Below, one piece after another: positions 1-12,041 of a stretch of DNA of 64,000 bases (positions are counted from its first letter, which is position 1; every line of letters starts with the position of its first letter). This stretch comes from Cyrtodaria siliqua. Its lineage: Eukaryota; Mollusca; Bivalvia; Adapedonta; Hiatellidae. The notes beneath the pieces were generated by a model, which saw only the letters and a program-made list of their open reading frames with translations, made no database searches and was not told where the DNA came from. The DNA is taken from positions 228,493-292,492 of the forward strand of contig JAWPHD010001824.1 of assembly GCA_037043455.1 (NCBI GenBank). The letters run 5' to 3'. Made by a program: the position numbers and the translations under genes.

Positions 1-1116
1 GTTTGATAATTCAAATTCTCTTTTTTTTAATTATAGCTCAAATGTTCAGGTCCACAGAGTATGGCGGCTTTCCCTATACTCTGGGCATACATCTTAACAT
101 GCAGTCCAAAAGGTGTGCCATTTTCTTGACTTTACCCGTACTAAGGGAATATATATGTTTTGAAAATTGCGTAATGTGCTGCCTCCTTCTTGAATAAAAT
201 TGACGTTATATGCAGCTGCATGGTCTCATATTAACGTCTATAACGTGTTTAAGATGTGTATATATGTTTCTGAAAATAAGATTGAAACAAGATATGTTAT
301 ATTTTCAGTTTCTGTCTTAAAAAATACATTAGTACTGTATGCTTATATAATTCTCAACAGACTGCATAAACAGAAATATATGAAAGTTACCATATTGCCT
401 AATATAACTCGAAGAAAATAGGGAAAATACAATAATATGTTTAGAGTTATTTCACCAAAAGGATCAGCGACAGTTTGTTCGATATTTATAGTGTTCGATT
501 CAACATTTCTGTTGTGGATCATTCATTATGGGGTTGTTCTGTACACGTCTATACACGTCCAGAGATTGTATTCTTTACAAATCGTATCCGCTGTAAACAG
601 AGTTGCATTTAATTGGAATTGATTTTTATTCACTTTGTACCGCCATTTATGGGATTAAAAAACGACCAATATCCAGTTTTGGTAAGCAAATGGGCCATTT
701 CGTCTGCTGACAGTTCCACTTCCATTCTGTACCCGTGTATTTCTGTTCTGTGTTTTTCATTTATTTATACAGTACGTTCGCGCAGTCCCTTTAGTTTGTC
801 AAACAGTGTAAGCTTAAGTGTATATTGCTTTTGATTGGAATGTGTTTCTATCTAGGACATTTGTGTATGCCTATCTACGCTTTAAATATATCATTATTTC
901 CTTTAGTTAACCTTTCATCTCATGTATTTTTTTCAAATTTTAATTGCTCTATCTCTTTTTTTTCAAGCAGTTTACCTTGTAATGAAAGGATGTTTTTAAC
1001 CATATTTTTAAATACCTTACGATTTCTGATTTTCAATTCCATACGAGTTGTCAAACAGTTCTACGAAAAATGATGTAAAATCGTCTCCCGGCGTCATATG
1101 TATTTGAAGTGAAGTA
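1..1116. other. 3' flank and probable 3' UTR of the FABP-like gene
   Basis: AT-rich sequence with only short open frames, none with recognisable similarity or codon pattern. It probably includes the FABP-like 3' UTR up to one of the two AATAAA signals. Confidence 0.4.
760..765 (-). terminator. Candidate polyadenylation signal of the FABP-like gene
   Basis: AATAAA on the minus strand lies about 350 bp beyond the stop codon. A second AATAAA is at 625-630. Which one is used cannot be decided from sequence. Confidence 0.3.
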
Positions 1117-1167
1117 TTAAACGCGCTTGTAAATTCTTCTACCGGTGACGCCATTACATGTAGTCGT
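1117..1167 (-). CDS. FABP-like exon 4 (C-terminus)
   Basis: The acceptor TTTTGTTGCAG ends at 1168. The exon reads TTTCNGVTGRRIYKRV and then TAA. At 51 bp including the stop it equals the usual FABP last coding exon. The R-I-Y triplet is the conserved ligand-carboxylate-binding pair of the family. Confidence 0.85.
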   Translation of the reverse strand, partial: TTTCNGVTGRRIYKRV

Positions 1168-4100
1168 CTGCAACAAAATAAAATAATGTTAAAGTATTGT
1201 AAGCAAGTTGTGAATCATAACATCCGGAAAATCATCAACGATGGACGCCACGAAGGCAAATACGGTAAAACCTTAACGAGTTATTCTATACAGGTGTTAT
1301 TTGTAAAGGGGAGTAACCATGGCCGGGATGGTAAACACGCTGCGTTTGAAACATTCTCGACTCTCACTGCTGCGGGCTCGTATGCCACTGGAGGGTCGAC
1401 TTGTAGTGAGAAAATGTCGAGAAAGGGTCATTTTTTACGGATGGCGAGAGGTATACAGTACTGGTTCTAGCCAGGAAAAAGTGGGCGGTATGCCTCCACC
1501 ACTAAACAATCGACCGTCAGATTCACTCAAAACCTACAAATATGTTTTATATAATTTATACATATATTTCAGTTAACGACAACAATTCCTTGGCTCTTTA
1601 TAAGAGAGTATGAGAGTGAACCTTTGGAAACGGCCGAACACGATAAATACGAAATATTTCAGTCTCGGTTTGACTGAGACTGTTCTTGAACAAGATCTGT
1701 TTAAGAGTTGTAAAAATAAAATTGGTAAATGTAAAATTAATTCACAATTATCTAAAAGGTCACTTTGTAGTTCCACTTAAAATCAACACAACAATGAAAC
1801 AGCAACATGCTTGCAGTTCACAAACTTATAAACGCTATTTCAGATAATTCTTAAATATACTCACTGCAAATAATTCATCGCCGACGACTGTGAAAACTGC
1901 TGATTTATCATGCATGGTTTCCGGTAAAATTTGCTTCACAGTCATGTTCATCAGTCCATCTTTCATGAAGCATATATTCTGCAAACATGAAGAATATTTA
2001 TCACATAACTTACGGTGTTGGAGTGGAATAACACCATAGTATATTTTCGATATACCACTGTTATATAAGTATGCAAATAAGCCTAGTATGCGCTGTCAAG
2101 GAAAATCGATAATGACTATGATCCAATCCCCACGGTTTATGTCGGTTTCGCGTGTTAAAGCGACAGGCAAAATGCAATAAAAGTCGATATGTGAGTTATG
2201 TGATAAATAGAATCTAACATTCCTTCTCATTCATTATTGAATTTATTAAACTCGTTAGAAAACATGATATAATGCTCGGCAACAGACTCGCATTATATAA
2301 TTATGCCAACTCGTTTATTAATTCAATAATGAATGAGTACTCATGTAAGATCCTCTATGTATACAAGTTCGATAAGACGATAAGAAACAGTCAAGCTGGA
2401 TAACATGTGTTACCTATGTAACAGTCAAGCTGGAGAACAGGTGTTACCTATGTAACAGTCAAGCCGGAGAACATGTGTTACCTATGTAACAGTCAAGCTG
2501 GAGAACTGTTACCTATGTAACAGTCAAGCTGGAGAACAGGTGTTACCTATGTAACAGTCAAGCCGGAGAACATGTGTTACCTATGTAACAGTCAAGCCGG
2601 AGAACATGTGTTACCTATGTAACAGTCAAGCTGGAGAACAGGTGTTACCTATGTAACAGTCAAGCCGGAGAACATGTGTTAAATATGTCACTGTCAAGCT
2701 GGAGAACAGGTGTTACCTATGTAACAGTCAAGCCGGAGAACATGTGTTACCTATGTCACTGTCAAGCTGGAGAACAGGTGTTACCTATGTCACAGTCAAG
2801 CTGGAAAACAGGTGTTACCTATGTCACTGTCAAGCTGGAGAACAGGTGTTACCTATGTCACTGTCAAACTGGAGAACAGGTGTTACCTATGTCACAGTCA
2901 AGCTGGAGAACAGGTGTTACCTATGTAACAGTCAAGCTGGAGAACAGGTGTTACCTATGTAACAGTCAAGTGACAGGGAGAACAAGTGTTACCTATGTCA
3001 CAGTCAAGATGGAGAACAGGTGTTACCTATGTCACAATCAAGCTGGAGAACAGATGTTATCTATGTAACAGTCAAGCTGGAGAAAGGAATCGACCGACTG
3101 TAATCTTACCACGATTACACATAGAAAATACGCAGAAAAAACACATGACTGGGTGGGGAATGGGACTTAATCTCAAATCTAAATTTAAAACTACAGACCT
3201 CTCGCATAAGACGTTCGTCACCGTCGCTATAAAAGTAAGATAATGAAAAATCGTATGTATGCACTTATAAACCGATATATTTACAAAAGCGGCGTTATTC
3301 AGTCTTACTACATAACTCCACCTTTCTCTTCGACACAAATGGTCCTTATGTGTTTGACTAATTTAGATTAAAGCACAATTCCCCATTTATCATGTTTATA
3401 TGGAAACTACAGTCAAAATCAATAGTCTAAAAGCTAAAATAGGTAAATAAATATATGAACAAAAACATTACACAACAATGCAAAACTACAAGATTACTTT
3501 GTGATGTTGTGTCAAAGGTTATGCAAACTGTATTGGTTACCATCTCGACTGACAAACTATCTTTTGAAACAAATATATGACACAACTATATGAGACTTTT
3601 ACTAAAAGAATACATTTTTATCACATAACGACCATTGTTAGCAGTGTCGAACACCCATTTAATATTATATTGTATGACACACGTGTAATACAACCTGGAA
3701 CGATTTTGATTGGTTGAGTTAAACCTGTAACACTACGCAAGTTTATTAACTGAAACTATTTTATTTATTACAAATTCACCCAGATCTGAGTCATAAACTT
3801 ATTATTTGTAACAGTTTATAAAAATAATGCACGTTATACAAAACATTGTTGTTGGTCTGTTAAAAATTTGCGTAAACTGCTATTTTGTAAAGAGGTAAAA
3901 CACGAAATCTTTTATACGCAACGTTATGTGTGAGAGGCGACGGTACGACGTTACATATTGTATGACGTTTTGACGCTAAAGTATGTCTGACGTCGTGGCG
4001 GTTCTTTATCCATCTGAATTAATTTTTACTAATTTGATTGCAATTTTATGTGATAAAAAGGATCTTAAACTCGTTCCCATTCCATATAATATTTATGAAA

Positions 4101-7100
4101 CTCGTTATGAATTATTTTTAATTTTAACTCGCCAAAAGGCTCGTTAAAATTAAAATAATTCATAACTCGTTTCATAAATCTTATATGAAATGGGAACTCG
4201 TTTAAGATCCTCTATATATAGATAATAAACCTTGCTGTGCATGTTCATATCCTCGTCTCTGAAGTCAACCTCTTCACCAAATGCATGAGACAGTTTGAAA
4301 TGTTTGCCAGGCGCATATTCGGTGTCATAACACAAAGAATTGCCATCTCTCGAGAACGTTACTGTTGTTTTATGAGTGTTTGCAAGCTGCTGCAGATTCT
4401 CTGGAGCTCCTGGAAAAATATTTAAATCGTTTTTCTTAAAGTATAAAGGTTATACAGAAATGAAAAAGAAGTCAACATATTGTAATTCCTCATCCCTTAC
4501 ATTTCTATAGTAGTCTTGGATTTCTTGAATTGAGAACTTATAATAGCGGGCTGTTACAATGTAGAATGAAAGAATGAATTCCAAGATTTTGATCAGGTAA
4601 TTATATTTTCTGGTAGGGTATTGCAGACACGCCACATTGCTTATAATAATAATAATAACAATTTCTTTATTTAACGAAGGTTAAAACAAATTAAGTTATG
4701 CATATAAAATACAAACACTTATTTTCAATGTGGCCTTCGAACAATAATGCTATAACAGTTATAAATACATATAAAAATATCCATACTCATGCGCACACAC
4801 GCAAAAATCCATACACAAAACAATACTTCATATCCGACAAACACTCATTGGTTAATACATTCATAATATTCTTAATTCATAATCAAGATATCTATAGTGT
4901 CATATATGACGGATATTTAAGCAATGACATGCCATTTTCACTCAAGAAAACAAAATAAAAAAATAAAAAATGAAAAAAATAACAACAACCCAACAGCGAC
5001 ATAATTATATAGTAATATCAGCTAGTTTATATCCTGTTCTTGGAAAAGAAATTGTTTTAAATTGTATTTATACGACTTAAAGCTATTGATGTTACGTATA
5101 TGTAAAGGAATTGTATTCCATACTGATAATAATGTGAATAATGTGTTAAGGCTCACCTACACAAACAGGACATATGGCGTCAAAATGAGAATTGAGTTCA
5201 GACGCACCAACACATGAAAGGTTATATGGCGCCTAACAGGAAAGAACTCATCCTCCATTTACATAGAGATAAAATATGGAGAATGGGCATAGAACCTTCT
5301 CACCTGCAGAACTGCAGAGTTGCTGCAAATTCTATTGTAGACACTCGATTTACGCTGGAGCCACTTTATTGTCTTTCTGCCGCTGCTCTAGTGATTTGAG
5401 CGAGATGGCACCTGAAACAATGCCGGGGTCATGATGAAGACCTCAAAACATGAATATGGGATTGGTGGTGGGGTGGGGGTGTGGGGATGGGGATCTTCCC
5501 CTCTGCATACCCCTCTAACGGGATCTGCAGTGGCCCGGAAAACCACACGGGGCGCGTCATTATGAGATGCAATATCAACAATGGACATAGATGAAACGTG
5601 AAGAAGTGTGGAAAAATGTTTTAGGTGTAATTTCTCTAAATCAACCGGATATGCTTGCCCGGTGTAATCGAAAGTAGATCTCTATTAAAGATTTCTAATC
5701 TGATGTCCTTTAACAACTTTTTAGGGCAGTTTCTTGCTATTTCTTGGCTGTATCTGTATTCTGGACAAGTTACTGATATTTTGAAACGCAGTTCATCATT
5801 CTAAAGACAGTTTTAGATAAACATTTCAAAAGTGAAAAGCTACGCAATTGCAAGGGGTCAAAACAATGTTGACCTTTGTCCAGTGTTAGTAAACTGCTCA
5901 AGAAGCTTATTTAGAAAATAGTCGTCCCCCACATTTCATCATTGTTGTTTATTAGTAGACATGTTTGGTGTCATGATACAAAAATATCCTAGCAGCAGCA
6001 CGATTTGGGGTTTGCGCATATGCCGAGTTATTTATAACGTTTACGAAAATAGACGATACGGGTAGTTTATTGTTAGAATTGTCTTCTTGATTTCAGAAAC
6101 CCGATAACCAGGTGTGTTAGTTGCTATAAATACTTTTTTTGCGAACTGTACATACTAGCGCTTCGCCAAGGTTCATGTTGAATGGCCCCAGTGAATGGAT
6201 GGGTGGTGGGTTGGAGTGTGTGGTTATGGGTGGGTGTGTGGGGTGAGGCCGCCCTAACTAAAAACTTCGACTTCCTGAATTAGATGGCAGTCAAGAATTA
6301 AACGAGAAGGAATATTGAATTGGGCTACTAGTACCCTTTTATGAAGTATTTAGTATGACCCGGTCGGACTTTCATCAACATACGAACTCCCGCATGCGAT
6401 GCGAACGCTCTACTATTATGCCATACTTGAATATGCGTAGAATGATGTTTGGGTTGTTAGCTCATACTGTAATTCAATTCAAAATGATAACATTGTGCAA
6501 GGCATTGGACGTTTATAAACATCGCGTACTGTATCAGGGTTTATATATTATATAAATCCTGATTGTACATACACATGTTTATTAACACAGAATTGCGGTG
6601 GCCCAGTGTTCAGCATATATGCAATACGTCCAAGAACCCAGGTTCGATTCCAAGTGGGTCATATCTCTGATTTTTAAAAACGCACTAAAAAACGCACTTA
6701 TACCTCGGGTTGGAATTCCCTATCCTCACCGAATAGCCATGAAAGATTTTTTATAGTTATTATGCCATTGGTTAAAGATAAAATTCACGCGCGCACCAAC
6801 ATCCGGTATGCAGGAAAACAGGCAAAACGTCAGTAGCTGGCGGCGTCAACGCACATCATATGCAAGAAAAAGAATCTATCATGGGTATTCGGTTCAGATA
6901 GGGAATTCGGCAGAGCCTCGGTTCCGACAAAAACTCTTATACCTCGGGTTGGAATTCCCTATCTTCACCTATGAAAGATTCTTATAATATTATTTGAAGA
7001 AGACAGCATATGTTCGAACAGGATACTATGCCTCAACGCAACACCAGACAGTTGCGGCGCTCCATATTGTCATATTACCGCGACCTTTTGCTGCCTGAGG

Positions 7101-10100
7101 TTATCCATGCCGCTGCTAGGAATTTCATTGTAAGTTTCCCAGTATTCTACCCAGGTTTTAGCCTTTTACAAGCTTGCCTTACAATGCAAACTCTCGTGAA
7201 CGTCAGAGTTACATTAATAGATGTTCCAAAAACCATTCTTATTACTGCCGATGCTCAAATAACAGAACACCCTCTACTTGAATATTTTTTATCAACATTT
7301 GAAAAAAATGTTTCTTAATATGGTTTAGACATACTTAATTGCAACATTAACATTAGTTTGCAAAAGGGTTGGGCCACAAGTTCTAAAACATTAGTTACGG
7401 CTCGTCCCAAACAGTCTGTTTACAAAATAAATAGTATGGCAGTTTTAGAGTCATAAAACATTTTAAACGAAAAGTATAGGAAATGCATTACTGAAGTTAA
7501 AAGATATATGTAAAGAGAAAGGAAGAGGAGGAAAATGACAGACAGTTAAAGACGTCTCGCAAGGGATCAAATGTGAACATAGTGAGTTTCATCGAAAACG
7601 CCTGGTACCTTTAGTATTTTTGCACTGCTATAAACGCAAGCTCATTATCGCTATCGTTCACCTCTGTATTACCATAACACAACTTATCAAAACTTAACAG
7701 GTAAAACGGTCATGTCGAAATAAAGAGCGTACGCCTTTGTTATCTCTATCGAAAACACTTAAATAAGTAGTGTTCGACGTCCTCTCTTTGAGCTCCACAG
7801 TCACAACTTGATGATTAGCGCAAATGATTTAAATACAAATCATGATTTAGATCGCTACATGCATTTCTTAAACGAGCATGAATGATTAAAGGGTATCTTG
7901 AGCCACATAAGTGGTATTTTGAAACAGTGGGACATTGGAACGTCCTAAGAAGAGAGCTTTTAAATATGTTAATGATAGTGATTCCTTAATATGTATTGGT
8001 AAATCATTCCAAAGACTTAGCAATGATGGTATGAATGATTTTGGAAATAACTCCGTTCTCCTTATTGGAGTGACATAGTCATTCGAGTTTCTTAAATTAT
8101 AATCGTTTAAATCTCTGACGAAGGGCAGAAATAATTGAGCTATTTAATTTGGTAACATACTGTTTTTTTGCTTTATATACGGTGATAAGTTTTGAAAAAA
8201 CACCTCTGTCTGCTAATGAAAGCCAACCGATTTCAGCAATTAACTTATAAATAGAAACGGACCTAGTTAATCCCGTAATAATTCTTGCAGCTTCATATTG
8301 TAGCTTTTCTAAAGAATTTACAATAGAAGCATACTCTAATATCAGTCGCATATATGAAATATATATTTGGTCATTGTTTTCCGTCCAATTATTTTTTAAA
8401 GAATCTCATCAAACCTAAAACCTTTGATGCTGACGATAAAATAGTATTGATGTATTCATGCCATTTACCATCATTACTTAAAACTAATTTCAAATGTTTG
8501 TGATGTTCTACAAATTCTAACTGCACATTATTGAAAAATAAAAGATGCTGATATGAATAATACTTCAGTTTGTTTGGATTAAACGTAACTAGCCATGTTT
8601 AGCCCATTCCGACATTATGTGTAAATCATGATTCAAAATACCTTTCATATCATCTATGTTTGATGTCGAAACTGAAAGCGAGCTGTCGTCAGCAAATAGT
8701 CGAGTTATGCTTAGCATATTATTAGCAATGTCATTTATATATATTAAAAATAAAAGAGGCACACCGGCTAAAGTTAATTTCGAATCAGATTTAGCAGTCT
8801 TTAAAAGAACTCTTTGAGATCGATTAGAAAGATAATCTGCGATCCATAGCAACAGCTTGCCATCTATACCATTTTGCTTGAGTCTAAATAGTAGTGTTTT
8901 TCTCCAAACGCGATCAAATGCTTTGGAAAAATATCGGCAAAGACTATACACATGAGTCGATCGCATCGATTATTTGACAAATATGATGGTAAATATCAAG
9001 GAGTTGATAAACTGTAGAATGACCTGGTCGAAATCCGAATTGATTCGCAAAGAGTAAATCATTGAAAATTAAGAAATTAAAAGTATGTTTAAAAATAATT
9101 CGATCCATAATCCTACACAACTAAGTAAAGAAATTGGTCTGTAATTACTGGGCGATTTTGAATCGCCTGCTTTGGACAATGGTATAACAGTAGCAGTGTT
9201 CCATAAATCGGGATATACGCCTTCATTTAAAGAACGGTTAAACAGTACAAATAATGGTTTTGATGTAGTAAAAACGGTTTCCTTAAGCATTCTATGACTT
9301 ATTTCATCCTCTCCACTAGCTTTGTTTACTACCAAAATATTAATGATATCAATTATTTCTGATTCTTGAATTATAATCTTATCTAGTTCTGAATTAGTTG
9401 GCAAATTAAACTGCGGTAATTGAGAATTTATTTCATCAACAGAGGAAATGGAAGCAAAATAATCATTTAAACAATCTGCCTTTTCTTTATCTGTGAATAA
9501 ATATACAATGACTCCATTATCTAATATAGATGCAAGAGGTGGAACAACTTCGGAGTTTTTATTCGTCTTTATGTAATGTTTCAATAACTTCCAATATTTA
9601 CGCTGATCACCTATATTTGCTTCATATATTATATCTTGCATGTTTTTTTCAAATTATTAACTTTGTTTCTCAGTGTTTTATATAAATTCCAGTTCTCAGG
9701 TGTATTAGTACGGACAACCTTCTGCTTTTGACTATCACGTAGTCTTGAAACGCGCCTTAATTCCGAATCTTACCACGGTTTATCAGTAGGCCTAATAGTA
9801 AAGCGTTTTGATGGAATACATAATTTAACAAGCTCTATAAACGTATTTGTAAAAGTCTTACACGCTTCATTAACAGATCCATGCATTAGGATGCTCCAGT
9901 CATAAGATGTTATAAGAGCGTTAAGTTTGGCAAAATCAGCCTTTTTTATAGAGCCACAAACGTCTTTTGTATGTGCATTTTGTTTCATATGTTAATGGAA
10001 TAAATATATATGTACTATAGTGATCACTGATTTCACTTGGTGTTTTTATTATACCAGAGTTTATAAATGTATAGTCAATCGGTATAATAATAGGATCTAA

Positions 10101-12005
10101 TAAGGTAGACGACCGATCAGAAACGCGCGTTGGTTCATCTATAACATTTTTCAGATTATTAATGAGTATTTATCTTTCAGAAAGTGGTTAGCTGGATTTA
10201 ATAGGTCTTCGTTAATATCTCCAACCATAACTATGTTGTTACAAGTATCAAGAGTTTTTTAATGCAGATATTTAAATATTCCCAAAAACCAATAGGTGCC
10301 TTTGGTTGTCTATAAACTGTACATAAAATAAACGATTGTTCTCGGTCTTTTATTTCTATCCAAAGTGTATTCTGTATTGCATTTTCAAGTTCAGATATTC
10401 GCCGCTAATATATGTTTTCCGATATATAAACAAGTATACCACCAGAATGTGCTGATTTGACTTTTCTATACATAGATGAAAAACCATCAAATTGTAAGGA
10501 GTACATTAACACGTTATCAAATAAATGCGTTTCGGTAAAACATAGTATATCAAAATCAGTTAATTGTCCTTAATGTAATCCATTTTATTGCGAAAACTTT
10601 TGATGTTTAATTGTAGAATGGAAAGACTTGGGCTGACAGATTGCGAATTGGATCCCGGGTTTTGCCCATAATAACTAATAATGTCATAACTAACGAGAAG
10701 TGTATGTTAAGAATACTGTCGGACGCATGAATGATAACTGCCTTACAAACGGATGACCAGTATGCAAGCAATTTCATGATAAATTGAAAAAATGAAGCTA
10801 AAAGGTTTAAAGCAATAATATATTTTTGTATAACACCATGCAGTATCAGTTTTGCAAATGGAAAATACATGCTAACAACCCTAAATTCGGATTGCAAAAT
10901 ATTTAAGGATAATCCGAGTATTTTCCTGAACACAAAACAATAGAATATCATAATATACATGCTCAAACCACCACTCAAGAAGGTAATATTATTATTTCTA
11001 CATATCTATCCTTCTTATATAAATATTCTTGTGTGGAGGGTTTGGGTAAACATAACATATTTACATACCACTTGATAAAACTACCAGCCTAAAAACTTCC
11101 GCTAACTGCAAGTGCGTTTATATTAACAATTTACGATAAACAGGACACAGCTTCTTTTTTAGCTGGAAGTTTAATCAAGTATAGTCAGAGCCTGGTACCA
11201 GAATTACGAGCAAATATTTCTCTTTGTCACGCCGTGAGCCAAAAATAGTAACACTGAATGGAAATTCGCTTTGCCTGTCACGAGAATCTCGAGAAAATAC
11301 TGAGTTTTGGCTAATAATAGATGATCATAGATCATCGTGAGCCAAAAATATACCAGATGCGTCAGTAAAAATTAACATGTCGCCAGTACTTAGATAGTTG
11401 ATGTCGGAGAAAATTGACCATAGGTTATATTATAATTCAGTTGAACGTGCTTTATTATACAGTTGCACGTGTTATTGTTTGTCGGAGGTATAGTATTAGT
11501 TTGATTGGTCAAAATGGATAAATGATTGACAACTGGCGACATGTTAATTGAAACATACATCAGTCTTAGAAAAATGAATTTTAATTTGGTCAAACGTTTT
11601 GAAAATGTTAACAAAATTACGGATATTTGACACACACTTTTAAAATAAACGCAACCAAAATATGTAAATGAATAATAAAAAACCCAGCAGTTATTATCAA
11701 TACCACTGTCATCGCATATTCCGCAGTACATGCAAACATCACAAATTATTATGGTCATCATTGCCATCATCGCCATCATAGTCATCATATAATTATATTT
11801 ATCATCATTTTAATCATAAAGTTATCGTCCTCGGCACCATATCAGCAATATAATAATAGTACGGGTAAATAGTTATCGTCCTCGGCACCATATCAGCAAT
11901 ATAATAATAGTACGGGTAAATAGTTATCGTCCTCGGCACCATATCAGCAATATAATAATAGTACGGGTAAATAGTATCAAAAATAATATCCAATAACTAA
12001 ATGCT

Positions 12006-12041
<36 letters not shown>

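Noticed and set aside
1319..1576. 85-codon plus-strand frame with good start context
   Set aside because: No recognisable domain, and it lies antisense in FABP intron 3.
2676..3068. 130-codon frame across the minisatellite
   Set aside because: It is made only of a 34-bp repeat whose frame rotates each copy, inside an intron of the opposite-strand gene.
2388..3084. CRISPR-like array
   Set aside because: Copies are contiguous without unique spacers, and the context is an animal intron.
4498..4560. Minus-strand segment reading YYKFSIQEIQDYYRN followed by GTAAGG, resembling an FABP first exon
   Set aside because: It ends in phase 0 and cannot join exon 2, which needs phase 1. The segment at 14868-14772 fits in sequence and phase.
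6596..6664. tRNA gene
   Set aside because: A good B box is present, but the sequence does not fold into a full cloverleaf; a SINE head fits better.
7010..7318. 102-codon plus-strand frame
   Set aside because: No motif or similarity recognised, and it lies between SINE-like and LINE remains.
11390..11788. 132-codon minus-strand frame starting with a Met-Met-Thr-Met-type stretch
   Set aside because: The start is translated ATC/CAT microsatellite, and the rest overlaps an inverted-repeat element with no coding signal.
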